DNA of 64,000 bases. It comes from Vineibacter terrae (GTDB taxonomy: Bacteria > Pseudomonadota > Alphaproteobacteria > Reyranellales > Reyranellaceae). The translations under genes and the position numbers were made by a program. Positions 43,976-54,154 of this stretch are shown in pieces. The stretch's first letter is position 1. Each line of letters starts with the position of its first letter. Below the pieces are notes generated by a model. It did not search any database. It saw only the letters and a list, made by a program, of their open reading frames with translations, and was not told the origin of the DNA. The DNA lies in NCBI RefSeq assembly GCF_008039615.1, contig NZ_VDUZ01000012.1:1-64000 (forward strand). Reading direction: 5' to 3'.

Positions 43976-45664
43976 ATGGAGTGGATTCACGATCATCTCA
44001 AGCAGGCACCGGAGATCGCGCTCTTCCTGTCCTTGGCCTTCGGCTACTGGATCGGCCAGATCCAGTTCGGGAAGTTCCAGCTCGGTGGCGTCGCCGGCTC
44101 GCTGCTGGTGGCGGTCATCGTCAGCCAGATCGGCGTGTCAGTCGATGCTGGCGTGAAGTCGATTCTCTTCGCGCTCTTCATCTACGCGGTGGGCTTTGAA
44201 AGCGGCCCGGGATTCTTCCGGTCCCTCGGCCGCCAGTCCGTGAAGGAGATCATCCTTGCGGTCGTTCTTGCCGTCTCGGGCCTGGCCACCGTCGTGATAC
44301 TGGCGCGGTTGTTCGATCTGGACAAAGGCCTGGCGGCCGGCGTCGCGGCTGGTGGGCTGACGCAGTCGGCGATCATCGGCACCGCCGGCGATGCGCTCAC
44401 CAAGATGGGCCTGTCGCCTGACGAGGTCCATCGGCTGCAGGCCAATGTCGCGATCGGCTACGCCGTGACCTACGTGTTCGGTTCGTTCGGCGCCATCATC
44501 GTCTGCGTCAACATTCTGCCCTGGTTCATGGGCCGTGGCATCCGCGACGACGCCGTCGCGGCGGAAGCGGCGATGAACAAGGGCCAGGCCGTGCTCGGCA
44601 TCGGACAGACGCTTGCGCTGCCGGGCCTGGTCGGCCGCCTGTTCCGCATCGACCAGGGCGCCGGCAAGACCGTGGCACAGATCGAGGGCGCCAACCGCGA
44701 GGATCCCGTCACGGTGGAGCGCGTGAAGCGCAACGGGCGCATCATCGATGTCAGCGCCGACCTGGCGCTCGAGCGCGACGACACCGCCCTGGTCGTCGGC
44801 CGCCGCGCCGGCATGGTCGACGCGGCGGCGCAGCTTGGTCCGGAGGTGCAGTCGGCGACCGGCATGGATCTGATCATGCAGACGCGCGACGTCATGCTGA
44901 CCAACCCGGCCTACGCCGACCGCACCATCGCGGATATCCGCGAGGCCACGGCCCAGGACATCCGCCATGGCATCTACGTGCCGCAGATCCACCGTGCCGG
45001 CACGCCGGTGGCGATGACGCCGGACACGGTGGTCAAGCGTGGCGACGTGGTCACGCTGTACGGCAGCGAGCAGGACATCAGGCGCGTCTCCAAGGTCATC
45101 GGCGACGTCGTCCTGCCGAGTGACAAGACCGATTTCGTGTTCCACGGCCTCGGCCTTGTCGTTGGGCTGCTGATCGGCCTCGTGGTGGTGCGCATCAGCG
45201 GCATTCCCCTGACCCTGGGTGCCGGCGGCGGTGCGCTGCTCTCGGGCCTGATCTTCGGCTGGATCCGCAGCGGCCACCAGACCATGGGCAACATGCCCAC
45301 CGGCGCCGTCCAGCTTCTCAAGGACATCGGCCTGGCCGGCTTCGTAGCCGCTGTCGGCCTGTCGTCCGGGCTGCAGGCGGTGCAGACCATCCGCGAGAGC
45401 GGCCTCACCATCTTCCTCGTCGGCGTGATCGTGACCATCGTGCCGCTGCTGATCACGATGGTGTTCGGCCGCTGCGTGCTGCGCTACGACAACGTCGCCG
45501 TCTTTGCCGGCGCGCTGTCCGGATCGCGCAGCGCCAATCCGGCTTTCGGCGAGGTGCTCAACAAGGCGGAGAATGCGGTCCCCACCGTTCCCTTCGCGAT
45601 CACCTACGCCCTCGCCAACGTCTTCCTCACGCTTCTCGGTCCGCTGATCGTGGCCTTCGCCTGA
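43976..45664 (+). CDS. AspT-family aspartate:alanine exchanger, second paralogue
   Basis: The 562-aa AAE transporter shares the layout of the previous gene: helices, two TrkA_C-like domains in the middle (NGRIIDVSADLALERDDTAL), and helices. AGGLTQSAIIGTAGDAL and ALSGSRSANPAFGEVLNKA are the family motifs. GAAAGGAGG at 6-base spacing fixes the start. It lies 45 bases before aspartate 4-decarboxylase, forming the expected AspT-AspD pair. The two transporters differ in sequence and may differ in substrate or form a heteromer. Confidence 0.92.
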   Translation: MEWIHDHLKQAPEIALFLSLAFGYWIGQIQFGKFQLGGVAGSLLVAVIVSQIGVSVDAGVKSILFALFIYAVGFESGPGFFRSLGRQSVKEIILAVVLAVSGLATVVILARLFDLDKGLAAGVAAGGLTQSAIIGTAGDALTKMGLSPDEVHRLQANVAIGYAVTYVFGSFGAIIVCVNILPWFMGRGIRDDAVAAEAAMNKGQAVLGIGQTLALPGLVGRLFRIDQGAGKTVAQIEGANREDPVTVERVKRNGRIIDVSADLALERDDTALVVGRRAGMVDAAAQLGPEVQSATGMDLIMQTRDVMLTNPAYADRTIADIREATAQDIRHGIYVPQIHRAGTPVAMTPDTVVKRGDVVTLYGSEQDIRRVSKVIGDVVLPSDKTDFVFHGLGLVVGLLIGLVVVRISGIPLTLGAGGGALLSGLIFGWIRSGHQTMGNMPTGAVQLLKDIGLAGFVAAVGLSSGLQAVQTIRESGLTIFLVGVIVTIVPLLITMVFGRCVLRYDNVAVFAGALSGSRSANPAFGEVLNKAENAVPTVPFAITYALANVFLTLLGPLIVAFA

Positions 45665-45697
45665 GGACGTCGCCAGACCACCTGCAGCCTGCTCTAG

Positions 45698-47362
<1,665 letters not shown>

Positions 47363-47385
47363 GACATGCGGCCGGAGGCTGGCGG

Positions 47386-48309
47386 ATGGGTGAGCGTGAT
47401 GACGACCTGATCGAGGTGGCGCCCGATGTGTGCGCCGCTCTTGCCGAAGGGCGGCCGGTCGTGGCGCTGGAATCGACCATCATCACCCATGGCATGCCCT
47501 ATCCTGCCAACCTCGACGTGGCGGTATCGCTCGAGGAGATCGTGCGCAAGGCAGGCGCCGTGCCGGCGACCATCGCCGTCATCGAGGGCCGCATCCGGGT
47601 CGGCGTCGACGAGGCTGGGCTGGGGCGGCTCGCTCGCGCTGGCGACGCCCGCAAGGCATCGCGCCGTGACCTTGCCGCCGTCGTTGCAAGCCGCGGCACG
47701 GCGGGCACGACGGTTGCCGCCACGATGCTGATTGCCGCCCGCTGCGGCATTGCGGTCTTCGGCACCGGCGGCATCGGCGGCGTGCACTACGGTGCCGGGG
47801 AGACGTTCGACATCTCCGCCGACCTGATCGAGCTGGGCCGCACGCCCGTGGCCGTGGTTGCCGGCATCAAGTCGATCCTCGACATCGGCAAGACCTTGGA
47901 GGTCCTCGAGACCCAGGGCGTGCCCGTGCTGGGCTACAGGACCGATGCGGTGCCGGCGTTCTTCGCCCGCGACAGCGGCCATGCGGTGGACTACCGCTTC
48001 GACACGCCGCGGGCGCTCGCCGAGGTGATCCATGCCCAGCGCCGCCTGGGCATGCAAAGCGGCATCCTGATCACCCATCCCGTGCCGCAGGAGCACGCGC
48101 TGCCGGCGGCCGACATGGAGGCGCTGATCGCCGACGCCAATCGCGAGGCGATTGCGGCAGGGGTGGCGCGCAAGGACCTGACGCCGTTCCTCCTGGCGCG
48201 CGTCAACGCGATGAGCGGCGGCGCCAGCCTCGATGCCAATATCGCGCTGGTCAGGAGCAATGCCGGGCTTGCCGCCGGCATCGCCGTGGAGCTCGCTGCG
48301 CTGCGTTGA
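47386..48309 (+). CDS. psuG: pseudouridine-5'-phosphate glycosidase
   Basis: PsuG cleaves pseudouridine 5'-phosphate to uracil and ribose 5-phosphate. The 307-aa protein has the conserved ALESTIITHGMPYPANL, the GTAGTTVAATMLIA block, VFGTGGIGGVH and AGIKSILDIGKTLEVLETQG, and ends near LVRSNAGLAAGIAVEL. The kinase PsuK is not adjacent, though many genomes pair them. GGAGG precedes the start by about 8 bases. It lies 23 bases after aspD and may be co-transcribed. Confidence 0.95.
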   Translation: MGERDDDLIEVAPDVCAALAEGRPVVALESTIITHGMPYPANLDVAVSLEEIVRKAGAVPATIAVIEGRIRVGVDEAGLGRLARAGDARKASRRDLAAVVASRGTAGTTVAATMLIAARCGIAVFGTGGIGGVHYGAGETFDISADLIELGRTPVAVVAGIKSILDIGKTLEVLETQGVPVLGYRTDAVPAFFARDSGHAVDYRFDTPRALAEVIHAQRRLGMQSGILITHPVPQEHALPAADMEALIADANREAIAAGVARKDLTPFLLARVNAMSGGASLDANIALVRSNAGLAAGIAVELAALR

Positions 48310-48319
48310 GGCTACATCG

Positions 48320-49303
48320 TCACTCGGCTCGTGCGCCGGATATGCGCACGACGTCGCGCCACACCGTGATCTCGGTGTCGAGCGTCCGGCGGAAATCGGC
48401 CGGGCTGCTGACCGTCAGGTCGGCGTCGAGCACGGCGAGGCCGGCCTGCGTCTTGGGCATGGCCATGGTCTGCCGCAGGCCGTCATTGACCCGATCGATG
48501 ATCGGCTGCGGTGTTCCGGCCGGCGCGAGCACGCCGAACCAGGTCTGCACATTGAAGCCGGGAACGCCCTGCTCGACGATGGTCCGCAGGTCCGGCGCCG
48601 ACGCCATGCGCTTGGTGCCGCTCGAGCCGAGCAGCTTGAGCCGGCCGTCCTTCACGTAGCCGGCCACCGGCGGCATGCCGGTGAACATCACCTGGATCCT
48701 GCCGACGAGCAGGTCGGTGATCGCCGGGCCGTTGCCGCGATACGGCACATGCACCAGATCGATGCCGGCTTTCGCCTTCAGCAGCTCCATCGACAGATGA
48801 GGCGACGATCCGCTGCCGCCGGAACCGTAGCTGAGCTGGCCGACACGGGTCTTGGCCAGCGCGACGAACGCGGCGGCGGAGTCCGCCGGCACGGACGGAT
48901 GGGCCACGAGCACGAGCGGGTAGCTCGCCACCATCCCGACGGGACTGAAGTCGCGGGCCGGATCGTAGGGCAGGTCGCGTCGCAGGCTGGGGTTGATCGT
49001 GAAGTCGGGTGTCGCCAGCATCAGCGAATAGCCGTCGGCAGGCGCGCGGGCGAGCGCCTCGGTGCCGATGACGGTGCCGCCGCCGCCGCGGTTCTCGACC
49101 ACCACCGTCTGGCCCCACACCTCGCCCAGCTGCTGGGCGAGCACGCGGCCGACAATGTCGGTGGTGCCGCCCGGCGCGAAGGGAACGATCAGCCGTACCT
49201 GGCGGCTCGGGAACTCGTCCGCGCCGGCGGCGGGCTGGGCTGCGACGCCGCTCGCGGCGCCCAGGACGGCGAGGGCGCCGAATCTCCGTCTCGTGATCTT
49301 CAT
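48320..49303 (-). CDS. Bug/TctC-family solute-binding protein
   Basis: This 327-aa protein has a Tat-like signal (MKITRRRFGALAVLG) and the Bug core VRLIVPFAPGGTTDIVGRVL, VVENRGGGGTVIG and FGVLAPAGTPQPII. It is the last gene of a minus-strand operon with an IclR regulator and a DapA-family aldolase, so its ligand is probably an acid catabolised by that operon. GGGAGGAAACAGG precedes the ATG. No TctA/TctB genes are present. It is convergent with psuG. Confidence 0.9.
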   Translation of the reverse strand: MKITRRRFGALAVLGAASGVAAQPAAGADEFPSRQVRLIVPFAPGGTTDIVGRVLAQQLGEVWGQTVVVENRGGGGTVIGTEALARAPADGYSLMLATPDFTINPSLRRDLPYDPARDFSPVGMVASYPLVLVAHPSVPADSAAAFVALAKTRVGQLSYGSGGSGSSPHLSMELLKAKAGIDLVHVPYRGNGPAITDLLVGRIQVMFTGMPPVAGYVKDGRLKLLGSSGTKRMASAPDLRTIVEQGVPGFNVQTWFGVLAPAGTPQPIIDRVNDGLRQTMAMPKTQAGLAVLDADLTVSSPADFRRTLDTEITVWRDVVRISGARAE

Positions 49304-49332
49304 CCTGTTTCCTCCCGATGCCGTGCTGGCGG

Positions 49333-50256
49333 TCAAGCCGCCGCGGCGAGCTCGTCGTCGTTCAGCACGAGCCTGATGACAGCGCGCACGGCGGCCTTCT
49401 GCCGTTCGCTGGCGGGTGTGAGCGGCCGCCGCGTGCGGCCCGTCGGCACGCCCTGCAGCGAGAGCGTGTACTTGGTCACCGCCACGCGGTTGTCCGAGCT
49501 GATGGCGTTCCAGACCTGCAGCATGCGCTTGTGCAGGTCGAGCGCCGCGCGGTGATCGCCCTGCTCGACGAGGTCCCACATCTGCACGCAGGGCCGCGGC
49601 AGCGCCGCCAGGATCTGCGAGATCATGCCGTGGGCGCCGACCGCCAGGCAGGGATAGACCAGGGCGTCGATGGCGCCCAGGATGCGCTCGTCGGGGCGCG
49701 CCGCCGTCACCAGCTCGCTCAGCAGCTTCAAGTCGCCGGCGCTCTGCTTGACACCGATCACGCCCGGCACCTCGCGCATGATGCGCAGAAGCAGCGCCGG
49801 CGAGAGATAGTTCCAGGGCACCACGTTGTAGATCAGGATCGGCAGCCCGACCTCTGCCTGGATGTCGCGGAAGTGCTGCAGCATCGCGTCATCGTCGGTG
49901 CGGAAGATGTAGTGCGGTGGCGTGATCTGCAGCGCATCGACGCCGAGATCGGCCAGCGCCTTGGCCCGCAGCACCGCCTCGCGCGTGCTGTTCACGATGA
50001 TGCCGGGGATCAGCGGCAAGCTTCCGTTCACCTCCTCAGCGGTGACGGCAACGATGCGCCGCAGCTCGTCCAGGGTCAGAGTGAAGCCCTCGCCGGCGCT
50101 GCCGCCGACCACGATGCCGTGCACGCCGCACGACATCATGTGGCGGACCTGAAGCCGCAGCGCCGCCTCGTCGATCGTCTCGTCGTCAGCGAACGGTGTG
50201 ACGAGCGGCGGGATGATCCCGCGTATCGCCCCCGGGGCGCATGGTTTTCTGGCCAT
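49333..50256 (-). CDS. DapA-family (dihydrodipicolinate synthase / aldolase) protein
   Basis: The 307-aa class I aldolase has GIIPPLVTPFADDETID, GGSAGEGFTLTLDE, the Schiff-base lysine in VIGVKQSAGD and the tyrosine in ILIYNVVPW. Placement in an IclR/Bug operon points to a catabolic 2-keto acid aldolase or dehydratase (KDG or related) rather than lysine synthesis. CAGGAGACC precedes the ATG. It starts 40 bases after the IclR gene and ends 29 bases before the Bug gene. Confidence 0.9.
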   Translation of the reverse strand: MARKPCAPGAIRGIIPPLVTPFADDETIDEAALRLQVRHMMSCGVHGIVVGGSAGEGFTLTLDELRRIVAVTAEEVNGSLPLIPGIIVNSTREAVLRAKALADLGVDALQITPPHYIFRTDDDAMLQHFRDIQAEVGLPILIYNVVPWNYLSPALLLRIMREVPGVIGVKQSAGDLKLLSELVTAARPDERILGAIDALVYPCLAVGAHGMISQILAALPRPCVQMWDLVEQGDHRAALDLHKRMLQVWNAISSDNRVAVTKYTLSLQGVPTGRTRRPLTPASERQKAAVRAVIRLVLNDDELAAAA

Positions 50257-50296
50257 CGTCTGGTCTCCTGGGATGTGATGAAGATGCCGGATCGGC

Positions 50297-51082
50297 TTAC
50301 GGCGACGCGGCTCGGGGCGGCTCGGGCGCTGTCGCCCGCAGCATCCGGGTGATCTCGGCGGCGGCCCACACCACCTGCTCGCGCATCGCCGTGCGCGCCG
50401 CGAGATAGCGATGGGTCGGCGCGCCGAGATTGATGGCGGCGATGACGCGCGCCGTGCTGTCGAAGATCGGGGCTGAGACGCCGGATGCGCCGGGCACGTG
50501 GCCGTCGACAACCTCGGCGTGCCCGTCACGCCGCGCAGCGTCCAGGACGGCGCGCAGGGCATCGCGGTCGACAATCGTCTGCGGCGTCAACGGCGCGAGC
50601 GGCGCCGTCGCCAGGAACCGTTCCCGCTCGCCGTCGTCCTTGCAGGCCAGGATGATCAGTCCGGCGGACGTGGCATGCGCCGGCCGCGCCGATTCGATGT
50701 CCGCGTCGTAGCGGACCGGGTTCGGGCTCGGAACCTTGTCGACGTACTGGACCTGCCAATCGGCGGTGGCCACGACCAGGAACGAGGACTCGCCGGTGCG
50801 CGCCACGATGGTCTCCATCACCGGGCGCGCGATCCGCCGCAGCTCGCCAAAGGGACCGCCGGCCCAGCCGCGGCCGCGCAGCGCCGGCGCCAGCACGTAT
50901 TCGGCGCCGACCCTTTCGACGTAGCCGCGTGCCAGCAGCGTGCCGAGCAGGGCCTGGGTGCTGCTCTTCGGAGCCGCCAGCCGCCGTGCCGCCTCGCTGA
51001 CGCCGATCGGCCGCGAGAACGCCGCCAGCATCTCGAGGAGATCCAGCACCCGGGCCGCGGACTTGACATTGTCACCTGTCAT
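50297..51082 (-). CDS. IclR-family transcriptional regulator
   Basis: The 261-aa protein has an N-terminal winged helix (SAARVLDLLEMLAAFSRPIG, then SSTQALLGTLLARGYVE) and a GAF-like effector domain (~80-250) with HATSAGLIILACKDDGER and VSAPIFDSTARVIAAINLGA. It probably controls the DapA-family and Bug genes downstream. An imperfect palindrome next to its own start suggests autoregulation. Effector unknown. The ATG is immediately downstream of the palindromic region. Confidence 0.92.
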   Translation of the reverse strand: MTGDNVKSAARVLDLLEMLAAFSRPIGVSEAARRLAAPKSSTQALLGTLLARGYVERVGAEYVLAPALRGRGWAGGPFGELRRIARPVMETIVARTGESSFLVVATADWQVQYVDKVPSPNPVRYDADIESARPAHATSAGLIILACKDDGERERFLATAPLAPLTPQTIVDRDALRAVLDAARRDGHAEVVDGHVPGASGVSAPIFDSTARVIAAINLGAPTHRYLAARTAMREQVVWAAAEITRMLRATAPEPPRAASP

Positions 51083-51084
51083 AT

Positions 51085-51119
51085 GTTCATGTATACGAAC
51101 GACGTATTCATATGAGAAC
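51085..51119 (-). promoter_or_regulatory. putative IclR operator region
   Basis: The imperfect palindrome GTTCATGTATACGAAC (51085-51100) and a second related GTATTCATATGAGAAC (51104-51119) lie within 3-37 bases of the IclR start. GTTCG-like palindromes are typical of IclR-family sites. The spacing suggests repression of the operon's own promoter. Inference from position and symmetry. Confidence 0.55.
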
Positions 51120-51210
51120 GATAGTCGGTGCGGCGACAGGAGTCAAACCGTCCCGTCCCGAGTCGTTGCGGGATTGAAGTCGTTGCGAGGGCTGAAAGCG
51201 GCGAAGGCGG

Positions 51211-52074
51211 CTAGCGCGCGGTCACCGGCGGCCGATGCTCGATGCCGTACCGCGCGTAGATGTCGCGAATGGTCCCGTCGGCCAGCATGCGCTGGACCGC
51301 GGCATCGATCTTCTGGCCGAGCAGGGCGTCGGCGCCGCGCATGCCGACCGCGATATTCCAGGCCAGCTCCGGCTCCTGCTCGTAGGCATGGACGAGCCGC
51401 ACGGCGCGCCCTGGGTTCTTGAGGTTGAAGTAGCCGGCGCTGGCCGGCGATATCGCCGCCGCGTCGATCGTGCCTTCTGCCAGGGCTTCGATCATCTCAT
51501 CCTCGAAGCCATAGGGTGTCGTGCGCAGGCCGCGCTGGCCGAGGACCATCTGAGCCAGGGAGCCGACCTGCACGCCAACGCGCCTGTCGCGGCCCAGCTC
51601 GCGGAAGGACGCGAGGCCATCGGTGCCGGCCGGCAGAGCCAGCGCGACACCGCTGTGGTGATACGGCCTGGAGATCCGGATGCGGCTCTCGGCCTGGACG
51701 TCCCGGTTCACGATCGTATCGAGGACGATGTCGCATTCGGCGGAACGGTATTGGACCGGGCTGACCACCCAGGCGACGTCGAGGCTGACGCCGAGATGGC
51801 GCGCAAGCGCACGGGCCATCTCGATCTGAAAGCCGGGCGGACTGTCCTTGCGGCTGGCGAACGGCAGCGCGTTGGGATGCGCGCACAGGCTGATGACGCC
51901 GCGTCCTTCGATCGCGGCCAGGGACCGCGGGACGGCTGGCGGGACGATACAGACGGCCGCCACGGCGAACAGCGCAACGCCCAGGGCCGCGCCGTAGCCG
52001 ATGCCGCGACGCCGCGCCTCAGGGCGTATCGGGCAGGGCGCGAATGTAGGAGATGATCGCCTGGATCTGCTCAT
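51211..52074 (-). CDS. periplasmic binding protein of PQQ-dehydrogenase cluster (XoxJ/MoxJ-like)
   Basis: The protein resembles family 3 solute-binding proteins (ISLCAHPNALPFASRKDSPP, FQIEMARALARHLGVSLDVA, ECDIVLDTIVNRD, EGTIDAAAISPASAGYF). A hydrophobic N-terminal segment (GYGAALGVALFAVAAVCIVP) is its signal peptide. The start is unclear: ATG 52074 overlaps the cytochrome gene by 56 bases and has no ribosome site, and no better start is seen before the signal. It follows the cytochrome c of the quinoprotein, as XoxJ follows XoxG in lanthanide methanol dehydrogenase operons. XoxJ is thought to assist maturation of the dehydrogenase. Confidence 0.78.
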   Translation of the reverse strand: MSRSRRSSPTFAPCPIRPEARRRGIGYGAALGVALFAVAAVCIVPPAVPRSLAAIEGRGVISLCAHPNALPFASRKDSPPGFQIEMARALARHLGVSLDVAWVVSPVQYRSAECDIVLDTIVNRDVQAESRIRISRPYHHSGVALALPAGTDGLASFRELGRDRRVGVQVGSLAQMVLGQRGLRTTPYGFEDEMIEALAEGTIDAAAISPASAGYFNLKNPGRAVRLVHAYEQEPELAWNIAVGMRGADALLGQKIDAAVQRMLADGTIRDIYARYGIEHRPPVTAR

Positions 52075-52369
52075 CGTTGAAGCTCTTGCCGAAGGCCGGC
52101 ATGCCGGGCGGCTTTCCTTGCTTGATCCGCGTGACCATGAAAGCGTCGGACTTGTCGGTGCCGGCAAGCTTCGGCCCGCGGCCCTGCTTGCGGCCGCCGC
52201 CCTCATGGCACCAGCCGCACGTGGTCGCGAACAGCTTGGCCACATCCATCTTGCCGGCCTGGCCCTGTTCCTGGGTGGCAGGCGGTGAACTCTGCCCGTA
52301 GGCAGCGGCGGCAACCAGTGCGATCGCCATGCTCAAGCCGGCACGCGGCAGAAGCCAGTGTCGATTCAT
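52019..52369 (-). CDS. cytochrome c, electron acceptor of the quinoprotein
   Basis: This 116-aa protein has a signal peptide (HWLLPRAGLSMAIALVAAAA) and a single haem c site CGWCH (FATTCGWCHEGGG). The methionine ligand is probably in PPGMPAFGKSF. Its size and site resemble the class I cytochromes that accept electrons from PQQ alcohol dehydrogenases (XoxG-like). It starts 75 bases after the quinoprotein gene and is followed by the binding-protein gene. Start ATG chosen at the signal peptide; the upstream open frame lacks homology. Confidence 0.85.
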   Translation of the reverse strand: MNRHWLLPRAGLSMAIALVAAAAYGQSSPPATQEQGQAGKMDVAKLFATTCGWCHEGGGRKQGRGPKLAGTDKSDAFMVTRIKQGKPPGMPAFGKSFNDEQIQAIISYIRALPDTP

Positions 52370-52444
52370 GATGCGATTGGTACCTGCTGGATACGGCCAC
52401 GCACGGGCGGGCCGATCGGCCCGCCCGTCGAAGGTCAATGCTTC

Positions 52445-54154
52445 CTACGGCAGCGCGAACACGACGAGCGTGCCGGTATCAGTCGCCATGCTCTTGTACG
52501 GCTCGCCGAACAGTGCTCCGTAGCCTTCGCCCACCAGCGAGTTCCAGCCGGTCATGACTGCAACGTACTGCTTGCCGCCGGCCCGGTAGCTGATGATGCC
52601 GCCGTTGTGTCCGACGCCGTTGTTGTGCGACCACAGCTTGTCGCCCGTGGTGGCATTGTAGGCCGTCAGCACGCCGCGCGCGTCGGGCACGAACACGAGG
52701 TTGCCGCCGGTGGAAAGCAGGCTGGCCAGCGGCGGCTCGTCGTACTTGACCTCCCACTTCTTTTCGCCGGTCACCGGGTCGCGCGCGCTCACATGGCCGT
52801 GCGCCTTGCCGCCTACGGGGTTGGTGAAGGTGAAGTCGGCGCCGATGTTGAGCTGCGCCATGGGCTCGAGGATCGGCGTCGTCTTGACGATCTTGAGGTC
52901 CATGCACCATTCCTGACCGACCTTGTAGTACAGCCCGGTCTGCGGATTGTAGGCGCCCGAGTTCCAGCTGATGCCGCCGGCAATCGCGGGACAGAGGTTC
53001 TTGTGCTCACCTTCGACCATGTCGCGGCGACCGATCAGCTCGCCGGTCTTGGGGTCGATGCTCTTGACGAAGTTGATGTTCTGCACCAGCGGCCAGACAT
53101 TCGCGACCTTGCCGTTGCCACGGTCGTACACGAACACGAAACCGCTCTTGTTCGGGTGCACCATGAGATTGCGACCGTCGCGCTCGATCATCAGGAATTC
53201 GCCGACCGAGCTGTCGAAATCCCAGGCGTCATGCGGCAGTTCCTGATGGTAGAACTTCAGCTTCCCGGTATCCGGATCCAGCGCGATCACGGACGTCGTA
53301 TAGAGATTGTCGCCAGGACGCGGCCCCTTCGTCTTCCACTCCGGGCCGGCCCAGTCATACAGCGGCGCCGGGTTGCCGGTGCCCCACCAGACGGAGTTGG
53401 TCTGAGCATCGTACGTGCCGGGCATCCAGCCGCCCCCGCCCCCGGTGCGCCAGGAATCGCCGCCCCACGTTGCCTTGGCTTCCTCGGTTCCGGCGACAGT
53501 GAAGAACTCCCACTTCTTCTCGCCAGTATTGGCGTCGACGCCGAAGATCGGCCCGCGCCACGGCCACTCGCCGCCCTGGGCGCCGATCACCACCTTGTCC
53601 TTCACCAGCAGCGGTGCGCCGGTGAAGCCCACTGTCAGCTTTTTCGAATCGATGAGCTTGGTGTCCCATGCGACCTTGCCGGTCGCCATGTCGAGGGCGA
53701 TGAGGCGCCCGTCCACCGTGCCCACGAACACCTTGCCATGCCCGAGCGCGATGCCCCGGTTGTAGGGTGAATGGGTCTGGGCAGCGACCAGCTCATCGTC
53801 AAGCTTCGGGAAGTACGTCCACTTCACCTGTCCGGTGGCGCCATCCAATGCGAACACACGGCTGTACGAGCCGGAATAGTAGAGCGTTCCGTCCGCTACC
53901 AACGGCATCGATTGCAGGCCGCGGGTGGAGCGGCCGGGCTGATGCATCCAGGCAACCTTGAGCTGCTTGACGTTGCCCGCGTTGATCTGGTCCAGCGGGC
54001 TGAAATGATACGACCGGTAGGTGCCATGATAGGTGAGCCAGTCATCCGGGCTCTCCTTGTTCAGGTCGGCGGCTCCGGCCGGGCCGCCCAACAGGCTGGC
54101 GGCCAGCACAATGCCGGCGGCGAGCATCGATAAGCCTTTATCGTCCTTTGTCAT
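52445..54154 (-). CDS. PQQ-dependent alcohol dehydrogenase, lanthanide-type signature
   Basis: The 569-aa periplasmic quinoprotein has a signal peptide (to ~residue 29) and an eight-bladed beta-propeller with repeated tryptophan motifs (DGATGQVKWTY, DMATGKVAWDT). The metal ligand positions of XoxF/ExaF are filled: E196 (GGEWPWRG), N261 (GTGNPAPL), D312 and the extra D314 (AWDFDS), the Asp-x-Asp that marks lanthanide enzymes. The vicinal Cys-Cys pair over PQQ is missing: the region reads AAQTHSPYNRG. GGGAGGAAAG precedes the ATG. With the cytochrome and binding protein it forms a three-gene operon. Substrate may be an alcohol. Confidence 0.9.
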   Translation of the reverse strand: MTKDDKGLSMLAAGIVLAASLLGGPAGAADLNKESPDDWLTYHGTYRSYHFSPLDQINAGNVKQLKVAWMHQPGRSTRGLQSMPLVADGTLYYSGSYSRVFALDGATGQVKWTYFPKLDDELVAAQTHSPYNRGIALGHGKVFVGTVDGRLIALDMATGKVAWDTKLIDSKKLTVGFTGAPLLVKDKVVIGAQGGEWPWRGPIFGVDANTGEKKWEFFTVAGTEEAKATWGGDSWRTGGGGGWMPGTYDAQTNSVWWGTGNPAPLYDWAGPEWKTKGPRPGDNLYTTSVIALDPDTGKLKFYHQELPHDAWDFDSSVGEFLMIERDGRNLMVHPNKSGFVFVYDRGNGKVANVWPLVQNINFVKSIDPKTGELIGRRDMVEGEHKNLCPAIAGGISWNSGAYNPQTGLYYKVGQEWCMDLKIVKTTPILEPMAQLNIGADFTFTNPVGGKAHGHVSARDPVTGEKKWEVKYDEPPLASLLSTGGNLVFVPDARGVLTAYNATTGDKLWSHNNGVGHNGGIISYRAGGKQYVAVMTGWNSLVGEGYGALFGEPYKSMATDTGTLVVFALP

